Part shown: positions 61,427 to 64,000 of the stretch, one piece after another
Layout of the letters: every line of letters starts with the position of its first letter
How positions within the stretch are numbered: position 1 is the first letter of the stretch
From: an uncultured Hellea sp.
GTDB taxonomy: Bacteria; Pseudomonadota; Alphaproteobacteria; Caulobacterales; Maricaulaceae
Length of the DNA stretch: 64,000 bases
Direction: 5' to 3'
NCBI GenBank assembly: GCA_938007935.1
Contig: CALLMD010000024.1
Span: 1-64,000 of the forward strand
The notes under the pieces: model-generated
What the model saw: the letters and a program-made list of their open reading frames with translations, nothing else
Told to the model about the DNA's origin: nothing
Database searches by the model: none
Position numbers and translations under genes: made by a program

Positions 61427-63633
61427 TGGCTGAGCTTCTTTTTGAAATTTTTTGCGAAGAAATTCCGGCGCGGATGCAGCAACGCGCTGGACAGGACCTG
61501 TCCAAGGCCCTGGTTGATGGCCTTAAAAAAGCAGGCCTCACTGTTGAAGGTGAGCATTGTTATACGGGGCCGCGGCGTCTCGTCTTTACCGCGGATATTC
61601 CGCTGCGCTCGCCCGATATTTCTGAAGAACGTAAGGGCCCGCGTGTGAGTTCCCCTGAACAGGCTTTGGCTGGGTTTATGCGCGGGGCAGGGCTGTCCGA
61701 TATTTCTGAGGCCGAAATCCGAACTGATCCGAAAAAAGGTGATTTTTATGTGGCGTTGATTGAAAAATCTGGCGCAGATAGCGCCGATATTATCGCGCCG
61801 CTTATCCCAGAAATTATGAATAATTTCCCGTGGCCGAAATCTATGAAATCAGGCACGTCAAATTTCCGCTGGGTTCGCCCGCTCACCAGCATGATATGTG
61901 TGCTGGATGGCAAGGTCATCAGCTTTGAAGTTGGCGGCGTGAAAACCGGTAACACGACCGAAGGCCACCGCCGCCACGGTAAGGGGCCTTACACGGTCAA
62001 GAGTTTCAAAGATTACCGCAAACAGCTTGAAGGACCAAAGAAACCTCATGGTCATGTCATGATCTGTACCTGCGAGCGCAAAGATAAAATTCTGACCGAT
62101 GCCCGCGCGGCCTGCAAAGCCAAAGGTTTAGAGCTTGTCGAGGATGAAGGCTTGCTCAATGAAGTCGCAGGTCTCGCCGAATGGCCCGTCGTGATCTTGG
62201 GCGATATGGATAAGGGCTTCCTAGAGCTACCTGATGACGTTATTCGCCTGACCCTGAAAACTCACCAAAAGACATTTACCGTCTGCGATCCCAAAACAGG
62301 TAATCTTGCGCCGCATTATATTATCGTCGCCAACCAAATTGCGCCAGATGGTGGCGAGGCGATTAAAAAAGGGAACGGTAAAGTCATTTCGGCGCGCCTC
62401 TCTGATGCCCAGTTTTTCCAAAGCGAGGACGCGAAGAAAAAGCTCGAAGATTATTATGATAAGCTCGACACGGTTGTCTTTCATAAGAAGCTTGGCTCTA
62501 TTCAAGAAAAAGCCGATCGTGTTGCTGCGCTTGCTAGAACGCTCGCAGATAATATTGACGCTGACCCCGATAAGGCGGAACAAGCCGCCAAGCTCGCCAA
62601 ATGTGATTTGGTCACGCAAACTGTTATCGAGTTTACCTCGCTGCAAGGTCAAATCGGCGCGCAAATGTATCGCCGCGAAAACGGTGATGCTGACATCGCC
62701 ACCGCCATTGAGCAGCATTACAAACCCCAAGGCCCAAGTGATGCCGTGCCGACAAACCCTGTCGCCGTCGCTGTGGCCCTCGCGGATAAGCTCGATACAT
62801 TGGTCGGGTTTTGGGCGATTGACGAAAAACCGACAGGCTCAAAAGACCCCTTTGCGCTAAGACGCGCCGCCCTCGGCGTGGTACGGATTATATTAGAGAA
62901 CTCGAAACGAATTCCATTAGATTTCTTCCTTCGATCTCATTCAAACTTTATATTTTCCTCGATGATCAATAAGAAAAGTTCAGAAATGAACAAAAAGGTA
63001 TCAGAAGGTTTGAAGGCTATGCAACATTTGGGGAAAAATGTTGATGTAACCTCTTTTGACGATGATTTTCCCGCCATTAATGAAATTGAGGAATTAGCTG
63101 AACTTACAGATAGTCAAATGCAGAACTTGCTGGCCTTCATACTTGACCGCCTCAAAGTCTATCTTCGCGATAAAGGCATAAGCCACGACATTATCGATGC
63201 GGCGTTGACTGAAGGACAAGATGACCTCCTCTCCATCGTCAACCGTGTCGAGGCCCTTCAAACTTTCCTTGAAACCTCTGAAGGCGAAAACCTTCTCGCA
63301 GGTTATAAACGCGCGGCGAATATCCTCAAGGCCGAAGCAAAGAAGGGTGAGTTACCCGCAGGGGCGCCCAATAAACCCAGCGAAAAAGAATCGGTTGCGC
63401 TTTATGAGGCGCTTCAGAGCGCAAGTCCCAAGATTGAGTTTGCGCTTAATGATGAAAATTACACCAAAGCTATGTCAGAACTGGCCACTTTACGGGCGCC
63501 GATTGATGCATTTTTCACACATGTTCAAGTTATTTCAGATGACACCGCTGTCAAAGAAAACAATCTTAGACTCTTAGCCCAGATACGTGATACGGCGCGT
63601 CAAATCGCCGACTTTGACCGCATAAACGGTTAA
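61426..63633 (+). CDS. glyS: Glycyl-tRNA synthetase beta subunit
   Basis: The 735-aa beta subunit binds tRNA-Gly. It begins [17 protein letters not shown] and has [48 protein letters not shown] and [17 protein letters not shown]. Residues about 485-555 (62881-63120) are AT-rich with an inserted segment ([20 protein letters not shown]) before the conserved [11 protein letters not shown]. The protein is somewhat longer than E. coli GlyS. ATG 61426 was preferred to GTG 61417 because of the TAATG overlap. Confidence 0.95.
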   Translation: MAELLFEIFCEEIPARMQQRAGQDLSKALVDGLKKAGLTVEGEHCYTGPRRLVFTADIPLRSPDISEERKGPRVSSPEQALAGFMRGAGLSDISEAEIRTDPKKGDFYVALIEKSGADSADIIAPLIPEIMNNFPWPKSMKSGTSNFRWVRPLTSMICVLDGKVISFEVGGVKTGNTTEGHRRHGKGPYTVKSFKDYRKQLEGPKKPHGHVMICTCERKDKILTDARAACKAKGLELVEDEGLLNEVAGLAEWPVVILGDMDKGFLELPDDVIRLTLKTHQKTFTVCDPKTGNLAPHYIIVANQIAPDGGEAIKKGNGKVISARLSDAQFFQSEDAKKKLEDYYDKLDTVVFHKKLGSIQEKADRVAALARTLADNIDADPDKAEQAAKLAKCDLVTQTVIEFTSLQGQIGAQMYRRENGDADIATAIEQHYKPQGPSDAVPTNPVAVAVALADKLDTLVGFWAIDEKPTGSKDPFALRRAALGVVRIILENSKRIPLDFFLRSHSNFIFSSMINKKSSEMNKKVSEGLKAMQHLGKNVDVTSFDDDFPAINEIEELAELTDSQMQNLLAFILDRLKVYLRDKGISHDIIDAALTEGQDDLLSIVNRVEALQTFLETSEGENLLAGYKRAANILKAEAKKGELPAGAPNKPSEKESVALYEALQSASPKIEFALNDENYTKAMSELATLRAPIDAFFTHVQVISDDTAVKENNLRLLAQIRDTARQIADFDRING

Positions 63634-63686
63634 TCTATCTATGCTATAAGCTCTACAAATTTGGGGCAAATATGTGGAAGAGTCCT

Positions 63687-64000
63687 ATGACAAAATGGGT
63701 TTATAATTTCGGCGGGGGATCTGCTGAAGGCGACACCTCGATGAAAAATCTTTTGGGCGGCAAGGGCGCGAACCTGGCCGAGATGGCGAGCCTTGGTTTG
63801 CCTGTCCCGCCTGGCTTTACGATGACAGCCGAAGTTTGCACGAGTTATTATGAGAACGGCGAAAAATACCCAGATGATTTAGACCCGCAAACCGAAGCGG
63901 GCCTCACCCATATTGAAAAGCTGACCGGTAAAAAATTCGGAGATAGTCAAAACCCGCTTCTCGTGTCTGTACGTTCTGGCGCGCGCGCCTCTATGCCCGG
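63687..64000 (+). CDS. ppdK: Pyruvate, phosphate dikinase, N-terminal part
   Basis: The first 104 codons read [20 protein letters not shown], then [25 protein letters not shown] and [16 protein letters not shown], the conserved ATP-grasp start of PpdK, which interconverts pyruvate and phosphoenolpyruvate. The rest runs off the right edge. ATG 63687 (GGAAG upstream) was chosen; ATG 63672 is possible. Confidence 0.93.
   Translation, partial: MTKWVYNFGGGSAEGDTSMKNLLGGKGANLAEMASLGLPVPPGFTMTAEVCTSYYENGEKYPDDLDPQTEAGLTHIEKLTGKKFGDSQNPLLVSVRSGARASMP

Noticed and set aside
1-64000. CRISPR array, prophage, IS element or replication origin
   Set aside because: No direct-repeat array, transposase, phage structural gene, dnaA box cluster or terminal inverted repeats were seen.

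Overview
The window comes from an alphaproteobacterium of moderate GC content. The evidence is a canonical CtrA cell-cycle regulator, GANTC methylation sites beside ctrA, a Tim44-like protein next to secB, a TIGR02300 protein, many DUF families typical of the class, and a conserved housekeeping repertoire. The mixture (CtrA, FliJ-like protein, WecG-type glycosyltransferase, RTX protein, ETF-QO, PhoD, sterol-desaturase-like enzyme) and the GC content suggest a stalked or budding marine lineage such as Hyphomonadaceae/Maricaulales. That placement is an inference, not proven.

Layout. 0-5 kb: end of an RTX calcium-binding protein, tRNA-Ala(GGC), TIGR02300 protein, aroA-cmk, a membrane-anchored propeller-like protein. 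5-9 kb: Old Yellow Enzyme, DUF4260, SDR, two membrane/orphan proteins. 9-12.5 kb: Smr, MltA, Tim44-like, SecB (envelope and export). 12.5-20.5 kb: a lipoprotein, a YgjP-type metalloprotease, DUF2161, a homocysteine methyltransferase, a BlaI repressor with a truncated M56 sensor, and a two-subunit molybdenum hydroxylase. 20-30.5 kb: two MscS channels, dapE, truA, fmt, a 43-aa ORF, def, rimM, glmS, galU. 31-36 kb: a membrane Hsp70-like ATPase with a GrpE-like partner, and a third MscS. 36-42 kb: PhoD, an EF-hand/ECF sigma/anti-sigma-like trio, FliJ-like protein, CtrA, Ugd. 43-50 kb: sterol desaturase-like enzyme, a PadR-controlled four-gene catabolic cluster, an Atm1-like ABC exporter, an AraC regulator. 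51-64 kb: a ParA-like/WecG polysaccharide pair, uracil-DNA glycosylase, RimK-type ligase, ETF-QO, TPR lipoprotein, ispE, polyprenyl synthase, a DUF2007 tandem pair, glyQS and the start of ppdK.

Most of the window is ordinary core genome, densely packed: convergent neighbours often overlap at their stop codons and one divergent pair overlaps at its start codons. GlmS, GalU and Ugd together would supply GlcN-6-P, UDP-glucose and UDP-glucuronate for envelope polysaccharide.

The most unusual items are: (i) the Hsp70-like/GrpE-like pair, both with a hydrophobic hairpin; (ii) rimK and ispE, whose conserved N-termini extend past any ATG/GTG/TTG and each reach an ATA codon 7 nt after an AAGG; (iii) a 43-codon ORF that exactly fills the def-fmt gap; (iv) a BlaR/M56-type sensor that ends before its protease motif while its repressor and operators stay intact; (v) a family-4-like uracil-DNA glycosylase without most Fe-S cysteines; and (vi) clear palindromic operators. 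No IS element, prophage, CRISPR array or attachment site was seen, and no gene-free stretch exceeds about 300 bases.
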